Below, piece by piece: positions 55,464 to 64,000 of a stretch of 64,000 bases of DNA. The stretch is from Gemmatimonadota bacterium (GTDB lineage: Bacteria > Gemmatimonadota > Gemmatimonadetes > Longimicrobiales > Gaopeijiaceae): assembly GCA_021295815.1 (NCBI GenBank), contig JAGWBQ010000008.1, forward strand, positions 57,876 through 121,875, read 5' to 3'. Under the pieces are notes generated by a model, which ran no database searches, was not told the DNA's origin, and saw only the letters and a list, made by a program, of their open reading frames with translations. Each line of letters opens with the position of its first letter. The first letter of the stretch is position 1. The position numbers were made by a program, and so were the translations under genes.

Positions 55464-56563
55464 GCCGGATCCTGGTCACGGGGGCGCTCGGACAGATAGG
55501 ATCCTGGCTCGTGCCGGCGCTCAGAAGCGGCTACGGGCCCGATGCCGTGCTCGCGACCGACCTTCGGACGCCGGGCGAACGCCCGGATTCGTCGGTTAGG
55601 GCGAGCAAGCCCCGCTCGGCCCGAGAGGAGGGTCCCTTCCGTCGGGTGGATGCGACCGATCCCGCCGCGCTCGCCGAAGCGGTTCGAGATCACCGGGCCG
55701 ACACCGTATATCATCTCGCCGCCATACTCTCGGCGGTGGGGGAGGAGAACCCGACGCGGACCTGGGCGGTCAACATGGGGAGCCTGGAAGCGGTGCTCGA
55801 GATCGCCAGGAGGCAGGGCTGCGCCCTATTCGTCCCCAGCTCCATCGCCGTCTTCGGCCCGGATTCGCCGGGGGACCCCGCTCCTCAGAACGGTCCGATG
55901 CGTCCGACCTCGATTTACGGCGTCACCAAGCTCGCCGGCGAGCTGCTCTGCGACTACTACCACCTGCGCTACGGCCTCGATGTCCGCGGCCTCCGCTACC
56001 CCGGTCTCGTCTCCTACGGGGCGCCGCCGGGCGGCGGGACCACCGACTGGTCTGTCGAGATGTTCGACTACGCCGTCCGCGGGCGTCCCTATCCCAGTTT
56101 TCTGCATCCCGATACCCGGCTCGACATCATGTACATGCCCGACGCCGTGAGGGCCGCCATGGAGCTGATGGAGGCCGACGGCACCCTGCTGCGCCATCGA
56201 AACTCGTACAACGTCACCGCCATGCAGCTCTCCCCCGGACTGTTGGCGAAGGAGATCCGAAAACACATTCGCGGCTTCACGGTAAGCCACGATCCCGATC
56301 CGGTCAGGCAGGCGATCGCCGATTCATGGCCCGACCGGCTCGACGACAGAGCCGCGCGCGCGGACTGGGGTTGGCGGCACGAGTTCGACTTGGGATCGAT
56401 GACCCGCGACATGGTTGATCACAACAGGAGGGAACGAGCCGTCGACGCGGATGCGTCGCGGGCGGGCGACGAACCGCGCTCGGACCGCTCTCCCTCGCAG
56501 ATCGCTTCGCGGTCGGACCGCGCGCGCAAGGAACCGGCCGCTCCAGCGGCCGCCGGGGTATAG
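55460..56563 (+). CDS. tdh: L-threonine 3-dehydrogenase, SDR/epimerase type
   Basis: 367 aa extended SDR. GALGQIG (8-14) binds NAD. SSIAVFGP and YGVTKLAGELL hold the S/Y/K catalytic set, and GLRYPGLVS is typical of the SDR-type threonine dehydrogenases. The final ~50 residues are Arg/Asp/Ala-rich and beyond the family length. It oxidises L-threonine to 2-amino-3-ketobutyrate. The TTG start overlaps the S1 gene stop (TTGA) and has GGAGG four bases upstream. The kbl gene for the next step follows, so the pathway threonine to glycine plus acetyl-CoA is encoded here. Confidence 0.92.
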   Translation: MSRILVTGALGQIGSWLVPALRSGYGPDAVLATDLRTPGERPDSSVRASKPRSAREEGPFRRVDATDPAALAEAVRDHRADTVYHLAAILSAVGEENPTRTWAVNMGSLEAVLEIARRQGCALFVPSSIAVFGPDSPGDPAPQNGPMRPTSIYGVTKLAGELLCDYYHLRYGLDVRGLRYPGLVSYGAPPGGGTTDWSVEMFDYAVRGRPYPSFLHPDTRLDIMYMPDAVRAAMELMEADGTLLRHRNSYNVTAMQLSPGLLAKEIRKHIRGFTVSHDPDPVRQAIADSWPDRLDDRAARADWGWRHEFDLGSMTRDMVDHNRRERAVDADASRAGDEPRSDRSPSQIASRSDRARKEPAAPAAAGV

Positions 56564-56603
56564 ACGACCCGTGGACAAACCTCCGCATGTGGGCCGCTGA
56601 CAG

Positions 56604-57833
56604 GTGGCCATAGACCGACTCGACAAAACCGTCTCCGCCCATGTGGAGGCTCTTCACGCCGCCGGCACTGCCAAGGGCGCCGAAGCGGTGGTGCGGGCGG
56701 TGCTTCCCGCCGCCGGGGCGCGCGGCCCCCGGTTCCGGCTCAGGGGCGAGGGCGCGCGCGAGTTCATCCGCCTCAACTCCAACTCCTATCTCGGGCTCGG
56801 ACTCCATCCCGAGGTGATCGAGGCGGAAGAAGAGGCCGCTCGCAGGTTCGGCGCGGGCCCGGGCGCGGTGCGCTTCATCTCGGGGAGCTACGAGCCTCAT
56901 GTGGAGCTGGAGGCGGCCCTCGCCCGGTTCCACGGGAGAGAAGCGGCGGTAATCTTCTCGTCGGCCTACGCGGCCGTGATCTCCACCCTGGCTCCCCTCG
57001 CCACCGGCGAGACCGTTCTCGTGTCGGACGAGCTCAACCACAACTGCATCATCAACGCCATGCGACTCGTGCGTCCGGCCGGCAAGGCCATCTACCCGCA
57101 CAACGACGCCGGGGAGCTCGACAGGATGCTGGGCGAGTGGCGGGGGAGAGCGAAACGAGCGCTGGTCGTCACCGACGGCATTTTCTCGATGCGTGGCGAT
57201 CCCGCGCCGCTCCCGGAAATCATGGAGATCTGCGCGCGCCACGACTCCGCCTATCCCGAGAACGTTGTCGTCGTGGTGGACGATTCCCACGGAGTGGGGG
57301 CGTTCGGACCGACCGGAAGAGGTACCGAGGAGCAGCTCGCCGCGCCGCCCGCCGACATTCTGATCGGCACGCTCGGCAAGGCGTTCGGGGTGAACGGCGG
57401 CTACGTGGCGACCAGCGCCGCCTGCGCCCGCTTCCTGAGAGAGAGCTCGCAGATGTACATCTACTCGAACCCCATCACGCCGGGCGAAGCCTCCGCAGCC
57501 CTCAAGGCCCTCGAGATAGTGGACAGCGCCGAGGGCAGGGAACGCATTCTGCGGCTCAGGGGGCTGACAGCCAGATTCGAGACCGGACTCGGCGAGCTGG
57601 GTGTCGAAACCATCCCCGGCGAGCATCCGGTGGTGCCGCTCATGATCCGGAACACCGCGAGAACGAGGGCGCTCGTGGATCACCTTTACGAGGCCGGCGT
57701 CCTGGTCACCGGGCTCGCCTACCCCGTGGTGCCCGAGGGCGACGAGGAGATCCGCACCCAGATCAACGCCGACCACACCGAAGCCGACATCGACTACGTG
57801 CTCGATGCGCTATCGAGGTTCGAGGATGACTGA
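56604..57833 (+). CDS. kbl: Glycine C-acetyltransferase (2-amino-3-ketobutyrate CoA ligase)
   Basis: 409 aa alpha-oxoamine synthase. Motifs: LNSNSYLGLGLHPEV, FISGSYEPHVELE, VVVDDSHGVGAFGPTGRG and the PLP lysine in GTLGKAFGVNGGYV. Adjacency to the threonine dehydrogenase supports Kbl: 2-amino-3-ketobutyrate plus CoA gives glycine and acetyl-CoA. The start is GTG at 56604. The stop overlaps the amidase gene by eight bases. Confidence 0.92.
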   Translation: MAIDRLDKTVSAHVEALHAAGTAKGAEAVVRAVLPAAGARGPRFRLRGEGAREFIRLNSNSYLGLGLHPEVIEAEEEAARRFGAGPGAVRFISGSYEPHVELEAALARFHGREAAVIFSSAYAAVISTLAPLATGETVLVSDELNHNCIINAMRLVRPAGKAIYPHNDAGELDRMLGEWRGRAKRALVVTDGIFSMRGDPAPLPEIMEICARHDSAYPENVVVVVDDSHGVGAFGPTGRGTEEQLAAPPADILIGTLGKAFGVNGGYVATSAACARFLRESSQMYIYSNPITPGEASAALKALEIVDSAEGRERILRLRGLTARFETGLGELGVETIPGEHPVVPLMIRNTARTRALVDHLYEAGVLVTGLAYPVVPEGDEEIRTQINADHTEADIDYVLDALSRFEDD

Positions 57834-59490
57834 CCGACCTGGAGAGAACGAGACCGCCTCCGACCGCCGCGCGTTCCTGAAGACGGCGGCGACGCTCGCG
57901 GCTGCGGGCACCGTCGCTCCCGGAGCGCTGGGAGCGCGCTCCCCGGAGGCGGGGGACGCTTCCGCCGGGGCGGGAATCCGACCGGACCGGCAGGAGGTGC
58001 CGTCCGTCCCGCTCGGCAACGGCGAACATCCCGCCCTTGCCTATCAGGCCTATCCGGGCGGAAACGGCGTCCTGACGGAGCGGATGTGGCGCGAGCACGG
58101 AAGCGCGCTCTTCGCCCGCAGCGAGATCGGGATCGCTTCCTGGGAAGGGCCGGTGCCCACCGACCCCGAGGAGATCGCCTTTCTGCCGGTTCACCGCCTA
58201 GCCGCGCTCCTCCGTGACGAGCGCGTCACCTCCTCCGAGCTCACCGCCATCTACCTGGAGCGGTTGAAGCGCTTCGATCCGGTGCTCATGTGCGCGGTGA
58301 CGATCCTGGAGGATCGGGCCATGGAGGAGGCGGCCGCGGCCGACGCCGAGATCTCCGCAGGCGACTGGCGCGGCCCTCTGCACGGCGTGCCCTACGGTCT
58401 CAAGGATCTCTTCAGCGTGCCCGGGGCTCCCACCACCTGGGGTCACGGCGAGTACGCAGGGCGGGTGATCGACGAAGAGGCCGAGGTCGCGGTTCGGCTG
58501 CGCCGGGCGGGGGCGGTCCTGATCGCCAAGCTCTCCACAGGCGAGTTCGCGCGCGGGGACCGCTGGTATAGGGGACGCACGCGCAACCCGTGGAACACCG
58601 AAGAGGGATCGAGCGGTTCGTCGGCGGGACCCGGGTCCGCCACCGCGGCGGGGGCCGTCGCCTTCGCGATCGGTACCGAGACCCAGGGATCCATCGTCTC
58701 ACCTTCCAGGCGCTGCGGTCTGAGCGCGCTCCGCCCCACTTTCGGACTTGTCAGCAGACATGGGGGCATGGTGCTTTCGTGGAGCATGGACAAGATCGGT
58801 CCCATGTGTCGCTCCGCCTTCGACTGCGCGCTCGTCTTCAATGCGATCCGGGGCACGAGCGAGCTCGATCCGTCGACGGTGCCGGCACCGTTCGCATTTC
58901 GCCCTGACGCCGGCATCGACGCCTATCGCATCGGCTACGCCGAGGACGCTCCCGAAGAGGCGCTGGAGCGGCTGCGCGGGGTTGGAGCGAATCTCGTTCA
59001 GATGACGGAGCTGCCCAGCGGGAGCTCGAATTCGCTCAGCGTCGAGTCTTCGGCGGCCATGGACTATCGGATCGCTCCCGGCGGGGTCGAGCCCGAGCCG
59101 GTACCCGACGATCTTCCCGGTGCCGAGAGACGGAACCGAACCCGCTTCCGCGGCGGCCGAGCTGTTAGGGCGATCGACTACGTGAACTCGCAGCGGCGCA
59201 GGCTCCTCCTCATGCGCGAAATGGAGGCGGCCATGGCGGAGGTCGACATGTTCGTGAGCGGATCCGGCCAGGTGGGCCTTACCAATCAGACCGGGAACCC
59301 TGCGGTGGTGTTGCCGTACGGCTTCGGCGCGCGCAACCCGGACGCGGACTCGCCCACGATCATGCCCCTTTCCACGACTCTCGTCGGCCGCCTCTTCACC
59401 GATGCCGACCTGCTGAACGTCGCCCACGCCTTCCAGCGCGAGACCGCCTGGCACCTGAGGCGTCCGGACACCTCCCAGCTCGGATCGTAG
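57826..59490 (+). CDS. Tat-exported amidase (amidase signature family)
   Basis: 554 aa. The start MTDRPGENETASDRRAFLK carries a twin-arginine signal (DRRAFLK, then AATLAAAG). The amidase signature catalytic set is visible: Lys in YGLKDLF, cis-Ser in GSSGSSAGPGS, nucleophile Ser in GTETQGSIVSP. It hydrolyses an amide bond outside the cytoplasm; the substrate is unknown. ATG 57826 is chosen for the intact Tat signal; it overlaps kbl by eight bases. A second amidase gene follows 16 bases later, so they form a pair. Confidence 0.9.
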   Translation: MTDRPGENETASDRRAFLKTAATLAAAGTVAPGALGARSPEAGDASAGAGIRPDRQEVPSVPLGNGEHPALAYQAYPGGNGVLTERMWREHGSALFARSEIGIASWEGPVPTDPEEIAFLPVHRLAALLRDERVTSSELTAIYLERLKRFDPVLMCAVTILEDRAMEEAAAADAEISAGDWRGPLHGVPYGLKDLFSVPGAPTTWGHGEYAGRVIDEEAEVAVRLRRAGAVLIAKLSTGEFARGDRWYRGRTRNPWNTEEGSSGSSAGPGSATAAGAVAFAIGTETQGSIVSPSRRCGLSALRPTFGLVSRHGGMVLSWSMDKIGPMCRSAFDCALVFNAIRGTSELDPSTVPAPFAFRPDAGIDAYRIGYAEDAPEEALERLRGVGANLVQMTELPSGSSNSLSVESSAAMDYRIAPGGVEPEPVPDDLPGAERRNRTRFRGGRAVRAIDYVNSQRRRLLLMREMEAAMAEVDMFVSGSGQVGLTNQTGNPAVVLPYGFGARNPDADSPTIMPLSTTLVGRLFTDADLLNVAHAFQRETAWHLRRPDTSQLGS

Positions 59491-59506
59491 CGAGGGAGAA
59501 CGGAGC

Positions 59507-61123
59507 GTGAGCCGGCGTCGTCCGTGTCCGCCCGTTCGTCTCCGCGTGCCGGCGATGCTCGTGATCGCGGCCGCGTTCGTCTGGGGCTGCGTCGAACGAA
59601 CGGAAGCCGACTTCCCGGGGGTCTCCGAGATCACGGTCGCCGAAATCCAGGCGGGGAACGCCGCCGATCCCGACTTCACCGTCGCGCTCGGCGAGGCTAC
59701 GCTGGCGCAAGTACTGGCACACGAGGAGCGTTACAACGCCTTCGTCTCGTTAAATCCGGAGTTGGTCGAACAGGCGCGGAGCCTGGCCCGGGAGTACGCC
59801 GAATTCGGGGCGCGCGGTCCCCTGCACGGGGTCCCCGTGGCCGTCAAGGACAACATCGACGTGGCCGGGATGGTGACTACCGTCGGATTCGACGGCTTCA
59901 GCGCGGCCGCCGGAGGCGTCGACATGGTCCCCGAACGTGACGCGACCGTGGTGGCCCGCCTGAAGGCCGCGGGCGCGCTCGTCGTCGGCAAGACGAACCT
60001 TCCCGACTTCGCGGGGCACGGTACCCGCACCCGGAGCAGCGTGGCCGGAACGACTCTCAACCCCTACGACACCACGAAGGCTCCGGGCGGGTCGAGCGGC
60101 GGGACGGCGACGGCGGTCAACGCCAGTTTCGCGGTGGTGGGGCTGGGCACCGAGACCGGCGGATCGATCCAGAACCCGGCGGCGGCGCAGGGGCTGGTAG
60201 GGGTGAAGCCGACGCAGGGTCTGATTCCCATCGACGGCATCTTCCCGCTCTCGGCCTACTACGTGGACGTGGTCGGTCCGCTCACGCGTTCGGTCAGCGA
60301 CGCGGCGATCATGATGGACGTGATCAGCGGAGACTCCTCCTACGGTGAACGTCTGGAGAGCGCGGCCGCCGAGCCCCCCTCGCTCGTCGGCATCCGCTTC
60401 GGGCTCGTGGGAGAGGGATGGCGCGACGACTGGCTGCCTCTGGATCCCTCAACCGAGGACGAGTACCGGAAGGCGATCGCCGTGCTCGAGCAACTGGGGG
60501 CGGAAACCGTGGAAACCCCGTTCGCGGGGAGCGGCTTCAAGGAGCTCTATTCCGAGCGACCGCGAGTGAACACCTTCGTTCACGACATCGCCGGCTACAT
60601 GCGCGGACTTGGCGAGAGAGCGCCGTTCGACCGCGTCGAGGAGTGGGAGGAGCTCTCGGGGCGTGACCTGCCCCGGGCGCGCGGCGACACCGCCGACCCC
60701 GGCGAGACCGACGCAGGGAGAGCCTTCGAGCGGTGGCGGACCGAGATCCTCCAGGCATTTCGCGATACGTTCGACCGTCACGACCTGGACGGCCTCTTTT
60801 TTCCACAGGCAGGAGCTCCCAGCCGGGATCTCGTGGAGGACCCTGAGCGGCCCGACCACAACCCCAACAATTGGCCCGAACTTCCCAGCAACATCGTCAA
60901 CGATATGGGGCTGCCCACGGTGGCGATGCCCGCGTCACACTACCCGAACGGTCTTCCCTTCGCCGTGGCGTTCATCGGGGAGCCGGGAAGCGACGGCGCT
61001 CTCCTGGAGTGGGCGTTTGCGCTGGAACGCGCGACCCAGGCGAGAGTGCCCCCGGCGCTCGCTCCCGTCGACACCGTCGCCTCCGCCGACCCGGCGTCCT
61101 CGCCGAGTCCGGCGCGGGAGTAG
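59507..61123 (+). CDS. Amidase lipoprotein (amidase signature family)
   Basis: 538 aa. It has an Arg-rich N-terminus and a hydrophobic signal with a VWGC lipobox (AAAFVWGCVE). Catalytic residues are Lys in VAVKDNIDVAG, cis-Ser in GGSSGGTATAV and Ser in GTETGGSIQNPA. It is closer to Glu-tRNA amidotransferase-A-like secreted amidases than its neighbour. No GatB or GatC is near, so it is not part of GatCAB. GTG start. It lies just after the Tat amidase and probably shares its transcript. Confidence 0.9.
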   Translation: MSRRRPCPPVRLRVPAMLVIAAAFVWGCVERTEADFPGVSEITVAEIQAGNAADPDFTVALGEATLAQVLAHEERYNAFVSLNPELVEQARSLAREYAEFGARGPLHGVPVAVKDNIDVAGMVTTVGFDGFSAAAGGVDMVPERDATVVARLKAAGALVVGKTNLPDFAGHGTRTRSSVAGTTLNPYDTTKAPGGSSGGTATAVNASFAVVGLGTETGGSIQNPAAAQGLVGVKPTQGLIPIDGIFPLSAYYVDVVGPLTRSVSDAAIMMDVISGDSSYGERLESAAAEPPSLVGIRFGLVGEGWRDDWLPLDPSTEDEYRKAIAVLEQLGAETVETPFAGSGFKELYSERPRVNTFVHDIAGYMRGLGERAPFDRVEEWEELSGRDLPRARGDTADPGETDAGRAFERWRTEILQAFRDTFDRHDLDGLFFPQAGAPSRDLVEDPERPDHNPNNWPELPSNIVNDMGLPTVAMPASHYPNGLPFAVAFIGEPGSDGALLEWAFALERATQARVPPALAPVDTVASADPASSPSPARE

Positions 61124-61282
61124 AGGCCGCCGGGTTCAACTCTTCCGGTGGCTGAGTTGTCTACCTCGAAACGGGCTGCAAGCGGCCCTCGACCGCCCGA
61201 GGGCCTCTCCCGACACGAAGCCGGACCCTGAGCGCGGTTGCCACCTGCGGGCGCTCAGCCGCCTTACTCCGAACCGCGCAAG

Positions 61283-62569
61283 ATGCCAACCTCGATTCTT
61301 CGTTCCGCCGCAGGCGGACTGGTCCTCGCATGTGCGGTCGTCTCGACCGGTCTCGCACCCGAGGCGACCTCGGCGCAGGATCTGCCGAACGTCTTTTTCG
61401 ACTGCGACGGCCGTCGGTGCAACCGCCAGTACTTTCGCACCGAGATCACCTGGGTGAACTGGGTGAACGACAAGGAAGTCGCCGACGTGCACATCATCAT
61501 GACCAGCCAGGGAGCCGGCTCGGGCGGGCGGGAATACATCCTCGACTTTATCGGCACCGATCCGTTCGAACCTTACTCGGACAGCCATTCCTACCGGTCG
61601 TTTTCCACGGACACCGAGGTCGAAACGCTCGACGGGATCACCCAGGTCATGAGCTTGGGGATGGCGCTCTTCGCGAACCACGAAGGCTACCGGGACCTGG
61701 TCGACGTTGTGGGACCTGATCCGGACGAATCGAACAAGCAGTTCATCGTGTCGCAGGACGATGTGAACGACCCTTGGAACCTCTGGGTTTTCAGCGTCAA
61801 CGGCCAATTCGAGGTAGGTGGGGAGTCCACCTACTCCAACACGCGGTTGAACTCCACCCTTTCGGCGGGCAGGACCACGCCCGACTCGCGAGTGAGCTTC
61901 TGGGGCACGGTCCGCCACAATCGGGTCTCGATCGAACTCACCGACTCGACGTTCGTGGACACGCGCACCGACTGGGACATAAACAACACGCTCATCTACC
62001 CGATCGCGGCGCACTGGTCGCTCGGGGTCCAAAGCCAAGCGGGCAGGATGGTGCGCGTCAACCAGGACTTCCGGGCGGAGATGACGGGCGCCGTCGAGTA
62101 CAGCGTGTTCCCCTACGAGGAGGCGACTCGCAGGGCTTTCACCTTCTACTATCGCGTGGGCCCGGCCTATCGGAGATATCTCGAGCGGACTCGGTACGAC
62201 GAGATGGAGGAAACGCGCTGGGAACAGACGCTCCAGATCAGGTTTTCGGCGCGTCAGCCCTGGGGCAACGCCGACTTCAGCGCGACCGGCTCCCACTTCC
62301 TCCACGATTTCGACCGCAATCTGCTCCGGCTCGACAGCTCCTTCGAGTTCAGGATCGTCCGCGGGCTCTCCTTCAGCGTGGGCGGCAACGTTGCCTGGGT
62401 GGATGACCAGATCTACCTTTCCGCAGGTGGGGTCACCGACGAGGAGGCGCTTCTTCGCCTCCAGCAGCGGGCGAGCAGTTTCGACTACGAGTTCGAGTCC
62501 GGGTTCCGGATCCAGTTCGGTTCGATCTACAACAACGCCGTGAACAACCGGATCGGTCGCCGCTGGTAG
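61283..62569 (+). CDS. Putative outer-membrane beta-barrel protein of unknown function
   Basis: 428 aa. Signal peptide (about 1-32), then NVFFDCDGRRCNRQYFRTE with a Cys pair that could form a disulfide, and a soluble segment rich in D/T/V. The second half has alternating polar/aromatic strands ending GRRW, in keeping with a barrel, and WVDDQIYLSAGGVTDE near the end. I do not recognise a named family with function. ATG 61283 is chosen for the signal; a TTG 45 bases upstream is possible. Confidence 0.7.
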   Translation: MPTSILRSAAGGLVLACAVVSTGLAPEATSAQDLPNVFFDCDGRRCNRQYFRTEITWVNWVNDKEVADVHIIMTSQGAGSGGREYILDFIGTDPFEPYSDSHSYRSFSTDTEVETLDGITQVMSLGMALFANHEGYRDLVDVVGPDPDESNKQFIVSQDDVNDPWNLWVFSVNGQFEVGGESTYSNTRLNSTLSAGRTTPDSRVSFWGTVRHNRVSIELTDSTFVDTRTDWDINNTLIYPIAAHWSLGVQSQAGRMVRVNQDFRAEMTGAVEYSVFPYEEATRRAFTFYYRVGPAYRRYLERTRYDEMEETRWEQTLQIRFSARQPWGNADFSATGSHFLHDFDRNLLRLDSSFEFRIVRGLSFSVGGNVAWVDDQIYLSAGGVTDEEALLRLQQRASSFDYEFESGFRIQFGSIYNNAVNNRIGRRW

Positions 62570-62734
62570 GCGCCACATCTCCGACCGCGCTTCACTCCAG
62601 GCGGGTCCCCTGACGTCGAACCGGCCGTCCACCGAGGGGTAGGGTGAACCCGCTCGGTAGCCCAGGCGAGAGCGGATGTCCGCAGGTGCCGAGTCCGTAA
62701 GCCGCTTCCGCATCGAAATTCGGAGGGAGGACCG

Positions 62735-63478
62735 TTGGCCGGCCACAACAAATGGTCTAAGATCAAACGCAAGAAGGCGGTGAACGACGCCCGCCGCGGC
62801 GCTCAATTCACCAAGTTCATTCGAGAGATCACCGTAGCCGCTCGGGACGGAGGCGGCAATCCCGAGTTCAACTCCCGGCTGCGACTCGCGGTCGATACCG
62901 CCAAGACGGCGTCGATGCCCGCCGAAAACATCGAGCGCGCAATCAAGAAAGGTACCGGCGAGCTCGAAGGCGTCAGCTACGAAGAGGTCACCTACGAGGG
63001 CTACGGACCAGGCGGGGTCGCCATCTTCGTCGAGTGTCTGACCGACAACACCAACCGCGCGGTCGCTGCGGTCAGACACGCCCTGGCCAAGCACGACGGG
63101 AGTCTGGGCACGGGCGGCTCGGTCGCCTGGCAGTTCGAGCGGCGCGGACAGGTGATCGTCGACGCCGGCGCGGTCTCCGAGGACGAGCTCTTCGAGGCGG
63201 CCCTGGAAGCGGGAGCCGAAGACATCGCGAGCGAGGGCGACGAGTTCGTGGTGACCACCGAGGTGTCCGACTTCCAGGAAGTCCAAGACGGGCTCCGCGA
63301 TGCGGGAATACCGGTGGCCTCAGCCACTCTCACCATGATTCCCAGGAACGAACAGGCGGTCTCCGGGCGCGACGCGGAGCGGCTTGTGAGTCTGCTCGAA
63401 GCTCTGGAAGACCTCGACGACGTTCAAAGCGTGCACACGAACGCCGATATCGACGAGACTGAGCTGGCAGGGGTCTGA
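62735..63478 (+). CDS. yebC: YebC/PmpR family transcriptional regulator or translation factor
   Basis: 247 aa. Start AGHNKWSKIKRKKA (TTG codon at 62735 with GGAGGGAGG just upstream), then YEGYGPGGVAIFVECLTDN and a C-terminal LEALEDLDDVQSVHTNAD. YebC proteins bind DNA or act on ribosomes stalled at proline runs. In many genomes ruvC follows; here no ruvC is seen in the next 0.5 kb. It has a strong ribosome-binding site and seems to be a single gene. Confidence 0.95.
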   Translation: MAGHNKWSKIKRKKAVNDARRGAQFTKFIREITVAARDGGGNPEFNSRLRLAVDTAKTASMPAENIERAIKKGTGELEGVSYEEVTYEGYGPGGVAIFVECLTDNTNRAVAAVRHALAKHDGSLGTGGSVAWQFERRGQVIVDAGAVSEDELFEAALEAGAEDIASEGDEFVVTTEVSDFQEVQDGLRDAGIPVASATLTMIPRNEQAVSGRDAERLVSLLEALEDLDDVQSVHTNADIDETELAGV

Positions 63479-64000
63479 CGGCTTAGATGAGCTGAAGCCC
63501 CAGCTGCTGGTAGCACCTGCCGGCGTATGGCTCCTGTTCGCTACGCATGGTCCGGCGTTCGGCGAAGCTCCACCCCTTGCTTGTTGACGACGCGCTGGGG
63601 TGGGTTGGGCATGGAGCTACGGCAGTGCCGGCAAGCCCTCCCGCTCAGCGCCAAAGCCAGCCGCTTGTCTGTGCAGAGGAAGGTCAGCGGCTGCGCGAGG
63701 TGCTCGTGGAGATGGTCGTCGAGATCGACCCGGCATGGAAGTGATGTTCAGCCGCGGGATCCCGGACGCCGCCGCCTAGAGACGGTGAGCGCCGAGTTCG
63801 GCGCGCAATGCGCGCAGCTTCGTCCGACCATCGTCGGAACTCCCTCGGAGGAGGCGGGTTCGGTGACGATCCGACGTGACGCTGCGGGCGCCGCGGGCAC
63901 CTCCGTCTTAATGCCGGTCATCCCACTTCCCTCCGCCTCCGTTCCCGGGGCAGGTCAGGTTGAAGCCGAGTCGAAATCCAGTCCAGCTCCATCGGTCCCG
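63479..64000. other. Terminal region with no supportable gene
   Basis: 522 bases to the window end. No open frame shows a recognisable protein or consistent third-position GC. A short frame at 63547-63744 lacks both. A perfect hairpin GCGCGC/GCGCGC (63801-63806 and 63810-63815) is preceded by GAGCGCCGAG, which is weakly like the dispersed repeat. The region may hold the promoter of a gene beyond the window. Confidence 0.4.

Noticed and set aside
63547..63744. 65-codon frame after yebC
   Set aside because: No ribosome-binding site, no family resemblance and uneven third-position GC.

Overview
The window is GC-rich (about two-thirds G+C by eye) bacterial chromosome, densely coded. It has no rRNA, tRNA, CRISPR array, phage gene or insertion sequence that I can recognise. 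Abundant secreted lipoproteins and outer-membrane proteins point to a Gram-negative. Three ~1,060-1,090-residue Asp-box/VPS10-type propellers, a PQQ-type dehydrogenase, frequent GTG/TTG starts and many 4- to 8-base gene overlaps fit an environmental lineage such as Gemmatimonadota. That placement is inference only, because no marker RNA is present.

Layout. 0.1-4.7 kb (minus): accA-ricT-metG-M23 peptidase housekeeping run. 5.0-10.9 kb: a TMEM164/YwaF-type membrane protein (plus), then an MFS transporter, a short-chain dehydrogenase and a large FAD/Fe-S 2-hydroxyacid dehydrogenase (minus). 10.9-16.0 kb (plus): a coupled TRAP importer (DctP-DctQ-DctM) followed by a crotonase and a CaiB-type CoA-transferase, which looks like uptake and CoA activation of an organic acid. 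16.0-26.0 kb (minus): a Tat-exported PLP aminotransferase and an AAA/DUF4143 ATPase, then a tight run of alpha-oxoamine synthase, ADC-like protein, small secreted protein, HEAT-cyclophilin lipoprotein, dicarboxylate symporter and YchF-like GTPase. 26.1-28.4 kb (plus): trans-3-hydroxyproline dehydratase-type racemase and a DUF418 membrane protein.

28.5-42.7 kb (plus) is the most distinctive part. It holds a PQQ-type dehydrogenase with a probable 1-base C-terminal frameshift, propeller A, an M81 (MlrC-like) lipoprotein, a cupin-propeller fusion, propeller B, a histidine phosphatase and thiC. 42.8-50.5 kb: DUF6526, AIM24 and EamA genes (minus), then propeller C and a gamma-glutamyltransferase (plus). 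50.5-53.1 kb (minus): a beta-lactamase-fold/VanX fusion lipoprotein. 53.4-61.1 kb (plus): a multi-S1-domain protein coupled to threonine dehydrogenase and 2-amino-3-ketobutyrate CoA ligase (threonine to glycine plus acetyl-CoA), then two exported amidases. 61.3-63.5 kb: a putative outer-membrane barrel protein and a YebC regulator. The last 0.5 kb shows no gene.

Taken together, much of the window encodes extracytoplasmic enzymes acting on peptide or amide bonds (M81, GGT, S12+M15, two amidases, M23), with transport and catabolism of organic and amino acids. A short dispersed repeat of about 65-80 bp sits in several intergenic gaps.
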